Below are positions 35,268 through 44,381 of a DNA stretch of 64,000 nt, piece after piece. The DNA comes from an uncultured Coriobacteriales bacterium. GTDB lineage: Bacteria > Actinomycetota > Coriobacteriia > Coriobacteriales > UMGS124. The position numbers and the translations under genes were made by a program. The stretch spans positions 1 to 64,000 of the forward strand of contig CAKUAI010000014.1 in assembly GCA_934636245.1 (NCBI GenBank), read 5' to 3'. Below the pieces are notes generated by a model, which searched no databases, had not been told where the DNA came from, and saw nothing but the letters and a program-made list of their open reading frames with translations. The first letter of the stretch is position 1. Every line of letters starts with the position of its first letter.

Positions 35268-36836
35268 ATGGAGATGCACGGCATGACTGAACAAAATGAG
35301 GCCAACGCCATGAACAGCGAAAGCAGCATCTCGGCGCTCGTACGACCCGATTTGTTGGGCTTCTCATTTCACCTGGCTTGGCTCTGCCTCTTCATATACA
35401 ACGTGGTTCCCGGATTTGCCGGACGATCGGACCACAACATTGAGTTCGGCGTGTTCAACCCCGTCTATTTTTACTCGATGGTCAGCCTCGTCGTCGTGCT
35501 TGGCTACGGAATCGCGAAGACAAAGAACTTCATGCACCTTGCGCGGTCGCGCGTTGGAGTTGTCGCGGCACCAGTTGCCTGCTCTCTTGGCACGCTCATC
35601 TACGCTCTCTCGGCATCGGGATTGACACCCGCCGCCCTCAACACCGCCCTGCTCGTTGTCGGCGGCATCCTGAGCGGCGCTGGCTCGGCGTTTTTGGCCG
35701 CACACTGGGCAAGCGCCTTCGGCCGGGCAAAGGCAAGGGCGTTCGTCGTCAACCTCCCGCTTATTTTTGCCGCCGTCCTTATCACGTGCCTGGCAATAAC
35801 CTACGTCTTTGCCGCGATCGCGCTTGTGTTCGCCACGCTGCTCCCCCTAGCATCGGGCGGCTGCCTCATATATGCCGACCGCTATGCGGCGTCCCTGGCC
35901 GACCAGGCCCGCCCAGATACCGACAGAACCGAGTCGAAGCCTTCGCACTCCCGCCGCATCTATTTGATACTCATCGCCGCCGTGTGCCTCATCGGCCTCA
36001 CAACGGGAAGCCTCAACCAAATCAGGTCGATCAACGCGGGCTATTGTTTCGCCTTTTCATGCATCACTTCGGTGCTCATTCTCCTTATAACGGGCTGGCT
36101 TATTGTCCAAGACAATCCGAAGGCGTTTCTTCCCCTGTTCGTCGCGCCGCTCGTCGTTTTCCTCATTTTTGCACTGCCCCTCATCCGCTTCACTCCAAAT
36201 GATGCGCCTGGTATCGTGTATGCCATAGGAAGCGTGACGCGTGAGCTTATGCTCATGTTCGAGGCAGTGCTGTTCGCGCTGCTCTTTGACTTGTCATGTG
36301 CCAAAACGTTCATGATCGGTCGAGTCGTCATGGCCCTGTCCGACCTCTGTGGTGCGCTGTGCGCGGCCGCCATCATGGAGCACCTGGGCAACCAGGCAGG
36401 TGCGCAGTTTGCAGGCGGCGTGCTTCTCGTTGGATCCGAGGTCATTATCGCAGGCCTGCTCATGATGTACCTGCTTCTTCGTCGCAAGTCTCTCGCCACG
36501 CCGTCGCTCAACACGCGTGCGGCCGGCGTAGATACAGCAGCCCAGGAGGCGACCACGCGCCCAGAAGACGCCGCGGACACATCGCAGCCAGATGAGAGCG
36601 CCGCATCGCAAAGCGAGATTGTGGCGAACCTCACCGCCGAGCGATTCGGCCTCTCCCCTCGCGAGGCCGACGTGCTGAGGCTGCTCGTCGCCGGCGAGTC
36701 AACCACTCAGATTCAAGACACGCTCTGCATCGCCCCCGGCACGTTCAACTACCACATGCGCAACATCTACTCCAAGCTCGGCGTGCACTCCCGCCAGGAG
36801 CTGCTCGTTTTCATCTACAACCAGCCGGAACAATAA
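35268..36836 (+). CDS. Membrane-embedded LuxR regulator of molybdoenzyme cassette 1
   Basis: The 522-residue protein starts at ATG 35268 behind AAAAGGAACA. About 12 hydrophobic segments (residues 20-400) are followed by a charged linker and the LuxR helix-turn-helix FGLSPREADVLRLLVAGEST with APGTFNYHMRNIYSKLGVHS. That DNA-binding domain is almost identical to the one in the regulator at 40823-42388, while the membrane parts differ much more. It is transcribed away from the molybdoenzyme operon. Confidence 0.88.
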   Translation: MEMHGMTEQNEANAMNSESSISALVRPDLLGFSFHLAWLCLFIYNVVPGFAGRSDHNIEFGVFNPVYFYSMVSLVVVLGYGIAKTKNFMHLARSRVGVVAAPVACSLGTLIYALSASGLTPAALNTALLVVGGILSGAGSAFLAAHWASAFGRAKARAFVVNLPLIFAAVLITCLAITYVFAAIALVFATLLPLASGGCLIYADRYAASLADQARPDTDRTESKPSHSRRIYLILIAAVCLIGLTTGSLNQIRSINAGYCFAFSCITSVLILLITGWLIVQDNPKAFLPLFVAPLVVFLIFALPLIRFTPNDAPGIVYAIGSVTRELMLMFEAVLFALLFDLSCAKTFMIGRVVMALSDLCGALCAAAIMEHLGNQAGAQFAGGVLLVGSEVIIAGLLMMYLLLRRKSLATPSLNTRAAGVDTAAQEATTRPEDAADTSQPDESAASQSEIVANLTAERFGLSPREADVLRLLVAGESTTQIQDTLCIAPGTFNYHMRNIYSKLGVHSRQELLVFIYNQPEQ

Positions 36837-36874
36837 CGGCACACGCATCACATGGGCGATTTACGCCCCCAAAC

Positions 36875-36910
36875 GCAAACGGCCCCGCGGGCGCAAGGCT
36901 CGCGGGGCCG
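36875..36910. terminator. Terminator between LuxR 1 and molybdoenzyme operon copy 2 (bidirectional position)
   Basis: The stem GGCCCCGCG / CGCGGGGCC at 36881-36909 serves convergent genes: LuxR 1 from the left and ferredoxin copy 2 from the right. The T-run on the minus strand is weaker (GTTTGCGTTTG) than at copy 1. Confidence 0.7.
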
Positions 36911-36980
36911 TGGGGGCCGACCGGGGGTATGAGGGGAACGTCACTGCCGGCCCCGTGTCAGGCGCCGAGGCGCCCGGGTC

Positions 36981-37610
36981 TTACTGCATCGAGACGTCGC
37001 CGCCCTGCCAGGCCATGTGGCGCAGGATGTAGACGCCCTGGGGGGCGTTGCCCTCGTCGTCCAGGCGGTAGAGGTCGTCGTCGGTGTAGGCCTCGACGAA
37101 GTCGCCCAGGGTCTCGCCGCGCGGGCCCTTGAAGGACTCGATGCCCTCGTCCAGGTCGCCGTACCAGCGGGCCATGCCGCCGCACTGCGTGACGCACTGG
37201 GGAAGCCCGCCCTCGGAGGTGATGGAGGCGCACAGGTCGCACTTCTCCGCCACCGAGGTGTCCACGTCGACGTAGCGGCAGCCGTAGGGGCAGGCCGTCA
37301 GGCACGCGCCGCAGCCGATGCACTGGTCGCGGTCGATCTGGACGGTGCCGTCCTCCTCGTTGATGCGCGAGGCGCCGGTGGGGCACACCGTCACGCACTC
37401 GGGGCTCGCGCAGTGCTGGCAGGACACGGGCAGGAAGTACATGTCGACGTCGGGCCAGTTGCCGCCCTCCTGGCGGGGGAAGGGGCCCTGGCGCAGCACC
37501 TTGTTGCGGAAGGAGCCGACGCGCACGTCGTTGACCGTCTTGCAGGCGACGATGCAGCCCAGGCAGCCGACGCAGCGGTTCAGGTCGGTGACGATAGTCT
37601 TGTGTGCCAT
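36981..37610 (-). CDS. DmsB-like four-cluster ferredoxin subunit, copy 2
   Basis: The 209-residue protein has the same four Cys groups as copy 1. Its C-terminal quarter differs slightly (for example EAYTDDDLYRLDD where copy 1 has EEYAEGDLYRLDD), while the N-terminal half is identical at the nucleotide level. It begins three bases after the molybdopterin subunit ends. Confidence 0.93.
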   Translation of the reverse strand: MAHKTIVTDLNRCVGCLGCIVACKTVNDVRVGSFRNKVLRQGPFPRQEGGNWPDVDMYFLPVSCQHCASPECVTVCPTGASRINEEDGTVQIDRDQCIGCGACLTACPYGCRYVDVDTSVAEKCDLCASITSEGGLPQCVTQCGGMARWYGDLDEGIESFKGPRGETLGDFVEAYTDDDLYRLDDEGNAPQGVYILRHMAWQGGDVSMQ

Positions 37611-37613
37611 CGC

Positions 37614-40595
37614 TTACGCCTCGTTTCGAATCTCGTAGTTGGGCATCCAGTCGAGCAGGCGCGGGTCGGAGGCGTCGCAGATGATGGGCGTGCCGTCTTC
37701 GCCGCAGGGCACCGGGTTGCCGAAGGGGGAGTTCTCGGCCGTGGCCTTGTAGACCTTGACGTTGTAGGAGCGCAGGTAGGACGCGCCGCAGATGGGGTCC
37801 TGGTCGTCGGGGGTCACCAGGCAGTTGATGGTGGACAGCTCGAAGCCGCCGCCGGCCTGGTCGAGCTCGGGGTACCACCACTGGTGCTCGCAGTTGATGA
37901 CGCCGGGCTCCACGCCGTAGTACAGGTCCACGGTCTGGCGCACCTTGCCCTCCGGGCTCTCGATCCACACCCAGTCGCCCTGCCCCACGCCCAGCCTCTC
38001 GGCGTCGGCGGGGTTGATCTCGCACTTGGGCACGGGCCACAGCTCGCGGCACCAGGGCAGCTGACGGTGCTCGGAGTGGAAGTACACCGGGATGCGGCGG
38101 CCGGTGGTCATGAGGAACGGCCACTCCTCGACGATGGAGGGGTCGGCGAGCTCGGTGCGGGGCGCGGGCTCCCAGGAGGGAAGGTTGAACTTGCCCGAGG
38201 GCTCGTAGGTCTCCATGACGGTGGACCAGAGCTCCTGCTTGCGGGTGGGCGTGGAGAAGCCCTTCATCGGGTTGCCCGCGGGAGTCTCGCCGATAGCACT
38301 CATCCTGCCCGTTTCATAACGGCGGTAGGTGCCCCAGACCTCGGGGTTGATGGCACGGCAGTCCCACCAGCCGTGCTCCTGGAAGGACTCCTTGTACTCC
38401 TGCCAGGTAAGCCCCGTCGTTGAGATGGTGCGGTCGTAAAGTTGCTCAGTCGTGGGCCACTGAACACCCTCGGGCAGACCGTACGACACGGGGTCATCAG
38501 CCCACGGAATGCCCATCCTCTTATAGACATCAAGAATGATGTCGACATCGAAGTGGCAGTCTGCGGGAGGCTCGATGCAGCGGCAGTTCGCGCCCTGGGC
38601 GCCGGTGGCACCCTGGGACAGGCGCGGGCAGTCGACCTCGAGCCAGTGGCACACAGGCAGCACGATGTCGGCGGCGCCCACCGTGGGGGTCTTCCACAGG
38701 TCCTGGACCACGAAGAAGTCGAGCGAGTTGAGCGCGTCCCAGTACTTGAGGGAGTTGCCCTGGTTCATGAAGCCGGAGGCCTCGCAGAGTCCTCCGCGCA
38801 CGGGGTAGGGGTCGCCCGTGAGCATGGCGTCGGCGATGGCGTTGGCGTCGGCCCACTGCTGCCACCAGCCAAGCGTGGGGATCTTGTCAATACCAACGAT
38901 CTTGTCAGTCCACAGGCTCCAGTCGACACCATCATAGTGGCCAGAGGTAATCGTCGGCTGAGCGTCATCAACGCCTGCATACAGACCCAGCGAAGGACCG
39001 CGCATGCCGGCAGGCGTGTCGAAGTTGCCGGTGATGCCGCAGAGGTTATCGAAGATACGGTTGTTCTGGATGGCGTTGCAGGCGTGCTCGGCCGCGAGCA
39101 TGTACTGCAGGCCGCCGTTGCCGTAGCCCGTGGAGGGGTCGATGGGCGTGGCCCATGTCAGGCAGGCGTTCTCAATCTCATCGGCAGGAATGCCGGTGAT
39201 CTTGGAGGCAGTGTCGAGGTCGTACTTGGCGGCCTCGGCGGCATAGAGCTCCCAGACGGGCTGCATGGAGTAGGTCTTGCCGTCCTTGAGCGTGACCTCG
39301 AACTCGCCGTAGATGGCGGGGTCGATCTCGGGGTCGAACGGGGACTCCTCGGCGATGCGGCCGGGCACGACGCCCTTGGGGAGGTTGGGCTGGGGGCTCT
39401 CGTAGAACTTGTCCCACACGACGTCGGGCTCGTCCTCCCACAGGCCCGTCTCGGCGTCGAAGTAGGTCAGGTGGCCGGAGGGGTCGTTCTCATGCAGCGG
39501 GTGGTCGGCGTCGGTGCCGGCGAGCTCGTCCCACACCATGAAGCGCATAGGCGAGCCGCCCTCGACAAGGTCGCACTCCTTGAGCAGGCGCGTGGCCATG
39601 GGCTTTCCGCTCGTCCACTCAATCTTATGGTCAATGGGCACGCCGCCGGAGGGCTCCATGCCGTCGACCACGAGGAAGGGGGCGTCGGTCCAACGCTTGA
39701 CGTAGAGGTCCTTGTAGAGCTTGTTCTGAATAATAAGGTTGGTCCACGCGAGACCGAGGGCGCCGTCGGTGCCGGGCTTGAGGTACATGTGGATGTCGGC
39801 CTCGTGGCCCAGGTTGGTCATGCGCGGGTCGACAGACACATAAGTGTCGGCACTCGTGGCGATATCAACCGTGGTACGGCAGCTCTCGTCGTAGTTGGAG
39901 ATCTCGGAGGCGCCGCCCCATGCGACGAAGACGCGGGGACGGTCGGTGGTGGCCATCCACGAGTAGGCGAACTCGGAGACCATCTCGGTGGCCATGTGGC
40001 GCGGGCCCTTGCAGATCTGCCAGGCGGTCACGGCGTTGGGCGAACCCACGAGCTGAAGCCATGAGCCGTAGGCGTGCTGGGTCCAGATGCGCGAGGTGCC
40101 GCCCATGAAGAACATGGACTCTCCGCCGTACTTGTCCTTGAGCTCCTGGAACTTCTCGGCGATGGTGTCGTACGCCTCGTCCCAGGAGATGCGCACCCAG
40201 CCGGGGTCGGTTGAGCCCTTGGGGTTCGTGCGCTTCATGGGGTGGTAGACGCGGTTGGGGTGGTAGGCGGCCTGGATGGACGCCTGGCTCTTGGTGCAGC
40301 AGTTGCCCATCGAGTGGAACGCCGTCTCGGCGTCGCCCTCGACCTTGACCGCGCGGCCGTCCTTGACGGTGACGATGACGCCGCACTCGTTCTTGCCGCA
40401 GGCGCGGCAGCAGGTGCGGACGAGCTTCACGCCGTCGCCCTGGTCGCCCATCTCGGTCTCGACAAGCTCGTTGTCGAGCGGCAGGGCCGACTCGGCGAGC
40501 GCGGCGAGCGGGGCCCCCGCGAAGGCCGCGGCCGCGCCGGCGATTGCCGCCACTTTGGCGAACGTACGACGCGTCATGCTTTTCTGCGTGTCCAT
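37614..40595 (-). CDS. Tat-exported molybdopterin oxidoreductase, copy 2
   Basis: The 993-residue protein has the same architecture as copy 1: Tat signal SMTRRTFAKV, Cys cluster CCRACGKNECG and probable Mo-ligand Cys in ICKGPRH. The last 220 or so residues are identical to copy 1. Other stretches diverge, notably the segment around IILDVYKRMGIPWADDPVSY and the region after ITGNFDTPAGMRGPS, so substrate preference may differ. The start is ATG 40595 behind GGGAGGAAC. The divergent partner is the LuxR at 40823. Confidence 0.9.
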   Translation of the reverse strand: MDTQKSMTRRTFAKVAAIAGAAAAFAGAPLAALAESALPLDNELVETEMGDQGDGVKLVRTCCRACGKNECGVIVTVKDGRAVKVEGDAETAFHSMGNCCTKSQASIQAAYHPNRVYHPMKRTNPKGSTDPGWVRISWDEAYDTIAEKFQELKDKYGGESMFFMGGTSRIWTQHAYGSWLQLVGSPNAVTAWQICKGPRHMATEMVSEFAYSWMATTDRPRVFVAWGGASEISNYDESCRTTVDIATSADTYVSVDPRMTNLGHEADIHMYLKPGTDGALGLAWTNLIIQNKLYKDLYVKRWTDAPFLVVDGMEPSGGVPIDHKIEWTSGKPMATRLLKECDLVEGGSPMRFMVWDELAGTDADHPLHENDPSGHLTYFDAETGLWEDEPDVVWDKFYESPQPNLPKGVVPGRIAEESPFDPEIDPAIYGEFEVTLKDGKTYSMQPVWELYAAEAAKYDLDTASKITGIPADEIENACLTWATPIDPSTGYGNGGLQYMLAAEHACNAIQNNRIFDNLCGITGNFDTPAGMRGPSLGLYAGVDDAQPTITSGHYDGVDWSLWTDKIVGIDKIPTLGWWQQWADANAIADAMLTGDPYPVRGGLCEASGFMNQGNSLKYWDALNSLDFFVVQDLWKTPTVGAADIVLPVCHWLEVDCPRLSQGATGAQGANCRCIEPPADCHFDVDIILDVYKRMGIPWADDPVSYGLPEGVQWPTTEQLYDRTISTTGLTWQEYKESFQEHGWWDCRAINPEVWGTYRRYETGRMSAIGETPAGNPMKGFSTPTRKQELWSTVMETYEPSGKFNLPSWEPAPRTELADPSIVEEWPFLMTTGRRIPVYFHSEHRQLPWCRELWPVPKCEINPADAERLGVGQGDWVWIESPEGKVRQTVDLYYGVEPGVINCEHQWWYPELDQAGGGFELSTINCLVTPDDQDPICGASYLRSYNVKVYKATAENSPFGNPVPCGEDGTPIICDASDPRLLDWMPNYEIRNEA

Positions 40596-40708
40596 GTTCC
40601 TCCCTTTCAAATCACGTACATCGATATGCACCGGGCTAAACACCCGATGCGTGGACAAGACACATTTTTGCGCCAGCTCTGCTTTCGTTTAAACACATGT
40701 GCCTATGG

Positions 40709-40783
40709 TTTGGCGTATTGTTTGGTGTATCATTTACGGCGTATGCATGCCCATAAACAACAGTAGAGTTTTTATGGGTTGAC
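40709..40783. promoter_or_regulatory. Shared motif pair in the divergent promoter of cassette copy 2
   Basis: Two direct copies, TTTGGCGTAT (40709-40718) and TTTGGTGTAT (40721-40730), are spaced by 12 bases, and TTTTATGGGTTGAC lies at 40770-40783. The arrangement repeats that at 35150-35215, with one more TTTGG site. It is a candidate operator for the two similar LuxR DNA-binding domains. Confidence 0.5.
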
Positions 40784-40822
40784 TGAAATACCTGCTGTTT
40801 TGGTTGAAGGGGACACCAAGGG

Positions 40823-42388
40823 ATGGCAAAGATACAACCGAATGCTTCAGGTCTCTCTGCAGAAACACCTGAAACGAGGCTTGCCCTGGCATCACTTGTC
40901 CAACCGGACCTTCTCGGCTTTGCCTTCCACCTTTCCTGGCTCTGCCTCTTCATGTACAACGTCATTCCGGGATTCGCTGGTAACGAAGACGCCGGTTTCA
41001 ACGCGCTTAATCCTGTATATTTCTTCTCTGCCATTAGCCTGATGGCAGTGCTGTGCTTCGGCATAGCCAAGACGCGCACCTTCATGCAGATTGTTCGCTC
41101 AAAAACAGGATGCTATGTAGCACCAATTGTCTGCTCAATCGGCACCCTCTTTTACGCACTTTGCGCCATGAACGTCATCCCGCAAACCGCAATGACGCCG
41201 CTACTATTGCTCGGCGGCATCATGACGGGAGCAAGTTCGGCTATGCTTGCGGCACATTGGGCAAGCGTGTTCGGACGCGCAAAGGCACGAGCGGTCATCA
41301 TGAACTTCACGATCATACTCGTAGCCGTTCTCATAGCCTGTCTTGCCATCTCGTATTTGCTCCCCACCATGTCGCTTATCGTGGCAACGCTGTTGCCGCT
41401 TGCCTCAGGTGCATCTCTTATATATGCCGACAAACACGCTTTTGAATCCGCTGGCTCGAATACTCCCCAGGTCAAGCGCCGCCGCAATCAAAAGGCATAC
41501 GCCATTTTGTCTGGTGCCGTTGCATTGCTGGGACTTTCCACGGGATGCCTTCCCCAATTCAGCATCGATGGGAGCAACTTCGACCAGCTGTTTTATTCCA
41601 TAACGTCGGTCATCACCCTGGGAGCAATTGGTTGGCTTGTTGCCAGGGAAGAACGCTCCGCATTGCCCGCGTTGTATATTGCACCGCTTGCCATTCTTGG
41701 CGTTTTCGCGTTGCCCTACATTCGATTTACAGGCAACGATACCGTAGGGCTTTTCTACGCTTTGGGAAATGCCTCGCTTGAACTCATGCTGCTTTTCGAA
41801 GCCGTGCTGTTCGCGCTGCTTTTTGATTTTTCTTGCGCACGTACATACATGATTGCACGCCTTACGATGGCCGTTTCCGACCTGGGAGGCTGGCTCTTGT
41901 CATGTGTAATCGTCCAAACATGGGGCGCAGGAGCAGTAGTACAAGCTGCGGCGGCCGCCATCCTCATCGGCTCAGAAGTCGTAATCACAGCATTACTAGT
42001 TACATACCTACTTCTGCGTCGCAAGTCCCTCACCACATCTGACCTCAACACGCGCGCGGCGGGCGTGGATTCTGTAGACGAAAGTGACGAAACAGATGAC
42101 GAGGTCGTCAAGAGGCGCATGACACCAGCCGATATTGATTCCTCAACTTACGGTGCCACAACGGCCGCAGATTTCGCGGCGGAACGCTTTGGCCTCTCCC
42201 CTCGCGAGGCCGACGTGCTGAGGCTGCTCGTCGCCGGCGAGACGACCGCGCAGATTCAAGAAGCACTCTGCATCGCCCCGGGCACCTTCAACTACCACAT
42301 ACGCAACATCTTTACCAAGCTCGGCGTGCACTCCCGCCAAGAGCTTCTCATATGCGTCCGTGACCTGCAAGAACAGCGAAAACAATAA
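40823..42388 (+). CDS. Membrane-embedded LuxR regulator of molybdoenzyme cassette 2
   Basis: The 521-residue protein has about 12 hydrophobic segments and a C-terminal helix-turn-helix, FGLSPREADVLRLLVAGETT with APGTFNYHIRNIFTKLGVHS. It is a paralogue of the 35268-36836 regulator. The DNA coding for the DNA-binding domain is nearly the same, while the membrane part is AT-richer and diverged. The start is ATG 40823 with AAGGGG and AAGGG upstream. Two genes for a hypothetical protein and a TorD-like chaperone follow in the same direction. Confidence 0.88.
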   Translation: MAKIQPNASGLSAETPETRLALASLVQPDLLGFAFHLSWLCLFMYNVIPGFAGNEDAGFNALNPVYFFSAISLMAVLCFGIAKTRTFMQIVRSKTGCYVAPIVCSIGTLFYALCAMNVIPQTAMTPLLLLGGIMTGASSAMLAAHWASVFGRAKARAVIMNFTIILVAVLIACLAISYLLPTMSLIVATLLPLASGASLIYADKHAFESAGSNTPQVKRRRNQKAYAILSGAVALLGLSTGCLPQFSIDGSNFDQLFYSITSVITLGAIGWLVAREERSALPALYIAPLAILGVFALPYIRFTGNDTVGLFYALGNASLELMLLFEAVLFALLFDFSCARTYMIARLTMAVSDLGGWLLSCVIVQTWGAGAVVQAAAAAILIGSEVVITALLVTYLLLRRKSLTTSDLNTRAAGVDSVDESDETDDEVVKRRMTPADIDSSTYGATTAADFAAERFGLSPREADVLRLLVAGETTAQIQEALCIAPGTFNYHIRNIFTKLGVHSRQELLICVRDLQEQRKQ

Positions 42389-42473
42389 CCCAACCATACA
42401 CCCGTATGGGTGACTCGTCCCCCAGTTCAACCCTAGGATTGCAGCATCGCAACCACATGAGGAGTTGATGAGG

Positions 42474-43214
42474 ATGAGCCAGATGGAAAACGACGAAATC
42501 GAGTGCGGCGACCCTGATTGCGGAGCGCAGGCAGCATGGCAGCCCGGCCCAACGCTGCAGGAATCGATTGCAAAGGCCGCAGGGCACCGCGATGCCGATG
42601 ATGCCAAGGCTTTGGAGAAGCTGATGCAGCGCATGTCCACGCGACGCAGCTCCCTGCTGGGCATTCTTGACCTTTGCCGCGAGCCCCACGGCGCCGCCGA
42701 GGTCGATGCCTGCGTCGCTAAGCTGCAGGCGCACAATGCAAGCGTCTACGACGGGGCCGCGCTTTGCTCCATGCTGCAGCAGGCAGGCGCGCTTGAGACC
42801 GTGGCCGATGAAGACGAGACGGCCGACACCGACGACGAGCCCCAGATCGAGGTTGTCGACGGAGTCGAGTACCTGCGCCCGGCCAAGCCCGCTCAGAAGC
42901 TCTGGCGGACAACTGAGATTGGCCTTGCATACCTCGACAGCTTCGACCCGAAGGCCGACCTTGCCCGCCTGCTGGCGGACGACGCCGCGTACATGGACAT
43001 CTACCTGCGCGTGCTCGACATGTGCGCCGACAACGGCGGCACCACGACGCCCGCGCTTTCGGCTGCCATCGACAAGGACCCCCTCGTGCAGTTGCCGCGC
43101 TTCTTTGCCCAGCATTTCACCGAGCGTCTTGAGAAGGCCGGCGCAGTGGAATGGGACGGTGCCTGGAAAATCACCGACTTGGGGCGCTCCTACCTTGAGG
43201 ACGCATCGCACTAA
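42474..43214 (+). CDS. Hypothetical acidic protein linked to the molybdoenzyme cassettes
   Basis: I do not recognise a named family for this 246-residue protein. It is soluble and acidic, with a Glu/Asp-rich stretch near residues 115-128. Two segments look like winged-helix or MarR-like units: RRSSLLGILDLCREPHGAAE in the first half, and a repeat of the theme (LRVLDMCADNGGTTTPALSA) in the second. This suggests an internally duplicated DNA- or protein-binding fold. It lies between LuxR 2 and the TorD-like gene, suggesting a role in regulating or assembling the molybdoenzymes. The start is ATG 42474, nine bases after GAGGAG; ATG 42468 is possible. Confidence 0.65.
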   Translation: MSQMENDEIECGDPDCGAQAAWQPGPTLQESIAKAAGHRDADDAKALEKLMQRMSTRRSSLLGILDLCREPHGAAEVDACVAKLQAHNASVYDGAALCSMLQQAGALETVADEDETADTDDEPQIEVVDGVEYLRPAKPAQKLWRTTEIGLAYLDSFDPKADLARLLADDAAYMDIYLRVLDMCADNGGTTTPALSAAIDKDPLVQLPRFFAQHFTERLEKAGAVEWDGAWKITDLGRSYLEDASH

Positions 43215-43260
43215 TCCCTCGAAAAGCCACCAAGGCGAACAGGGCCACATGCATTCGAAA

Positions 43261-43289
43261 GTCGGCGTTGCAACCGCCGCAACGCCGAC
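43261..43289 (+). promoter_or_regulatory. Intercistronic hairpin before the torD-like gene
   Basis: A perfect 10-bp stem GTCGGCGTTG / CAACGCCGAC with a 9-base loop has no T-run. It may act as an RNA-processing or stability element between the hypothetical gene and the chaperone gene. Confidence 0.5.
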
Positions 43290-43313
43290 GCACAACAAGA
43301 CAAGGACGACACC

Positions 43314-44174
43314 ATGAACCGCGAGGAATGCACCAAGAACCGCGTTATCAACCCCAATTTCGACGCCTCCCCCAAGCCTGAGGCAGTGGCCCAGCTCACG
43401 CCCACCCCTGAGCTCATCGCCTCCCTCGCCGCCGCAGAGAAGGCACCCCATGCAGCAAGGACGCTGGGCGACATCGACCTGGGGAAGATGGAGGCAGAGG
43501 AGCTTGAAGAGCTCGCCGGCGCCTGCGAGTCGCGCGCAAACATGTATGCGCTGCTCAGCCGTGTCTATCGCGTTGAGGCCGACCAGGCCCTTCTTGACCA
43601 GCTGCAGGCAGCGAACTATGCAGCGAACACGGGCAACAAGGACGTCGACGAGGGGTATCGCCTGCTCGTGAAGTGGCTGGGGCAGACCTGGGAGCACAGC
43701 CTGCTCGACCTTGCGAAGGACTACGTGCGCGCGTTCATCGGCTACACCGGCGACCACGCAAGCGCCGCTTACCCCTTCGAGAGTGTGTACCGCTCCGAGA
43801 AGCACCTGCTGATGCAGGAATCTCGTGACGAGGTGCTGGCCTGCTACCGCGCCGCCGGCCTTGAGAAGGACGAGAGTTGGCGCGAAGGCGAGGACCATGT
43901 GGCGTTGGAGTTCGAGTATATGAGCACCATGGCAACCCGCTCCGCCGATGCCTTGCGCTCGGCGGACACGAAGCTTGCCCAGGGCCTGCTCAACGACCAG
44001 TCGCATTTCCTGCAGGACCATCTCAACGCATGGGTGCCCAACTTCACGAAGGATGTGGAGCGCTGCGCAACCACGAAGTTCTACCGCGGCTTTGCACTCA
44101 TCACGCGCGGATACCTCGAGTGCGAGATGGAGCTCTTCGGCGACCTGGCCGCGCAGGTAGAAAAGGCCGCGTAG
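43314..44174 (+). CDS. TorD/DmsD-family molybdoenzyme chaperone
   Basis: The 286-residue protein has a Pro- and Ala-rich N-terminal 60 residues followed by the TorD fold. Family patterns are ANMYALLSRVY, YPFESVYRSEKHLLM and EDHVALEFEYMSTM. TorD-type proteins bind the Tat signal and help cofactor loading of DMSO-reductase-family enzymes. The two molybdopterin proteins in the window are its likely clients. The start is ATG 43314 with AAGGA upstream. Confidence 0.85.
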   Translation: MNREECTKNRVINPNFDASPKPEAVAQLTPTPELIASLAAAEKAPHAARTLGDIDLGKMEAEELEELAGACESRANMYALLSRVYRVEADQALLDQLQAANYAANTGNKDVDEGYRLLVKWLGQTWEHSLLDLAKDYVRAFIGYTGDHASAAYPFESVYRSEKHLLMQESRDEVLACYRAAGLEKDESWREGEDHVALEFEYMSTMATRSADALRSADTKLAQGLLNDQSHFLQDHLNAWVPNFTKDVERCATTKFYRGFALITRGYLECEMELFGDLAAQVEKAA

Positions 44175-44223
44175 TACGCGCTCAAAAGGTCGGGCCACAC
44201 CACTCGACAAACATGCGACTCCA

Positions 44224-44275
44224 AGGGGCCGCCGCATCCCGGTCTGAACTGCGCGGGTGCGGCGGCCCCTTTGCC
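44224..44275 (+). terminator. Terminator of the torD-like gene
   Basis: The 13-bp stem AGGGGCCGCCGCA / TGCGGCGGCCCCT ends in TTTGCC, 49 bases after the stop codon. Confidence 0.8.
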
Positions 44276-44381
44276 TACGTTTTCAGTGTGATGCCCTGTG
44301 AACTTGCGTTTCGGCAGGCGGGGTGCAGGCATTTGGAGTATCGTCCTTGCGTCAAACTCTTATCACAACGGGGGTAACGCA

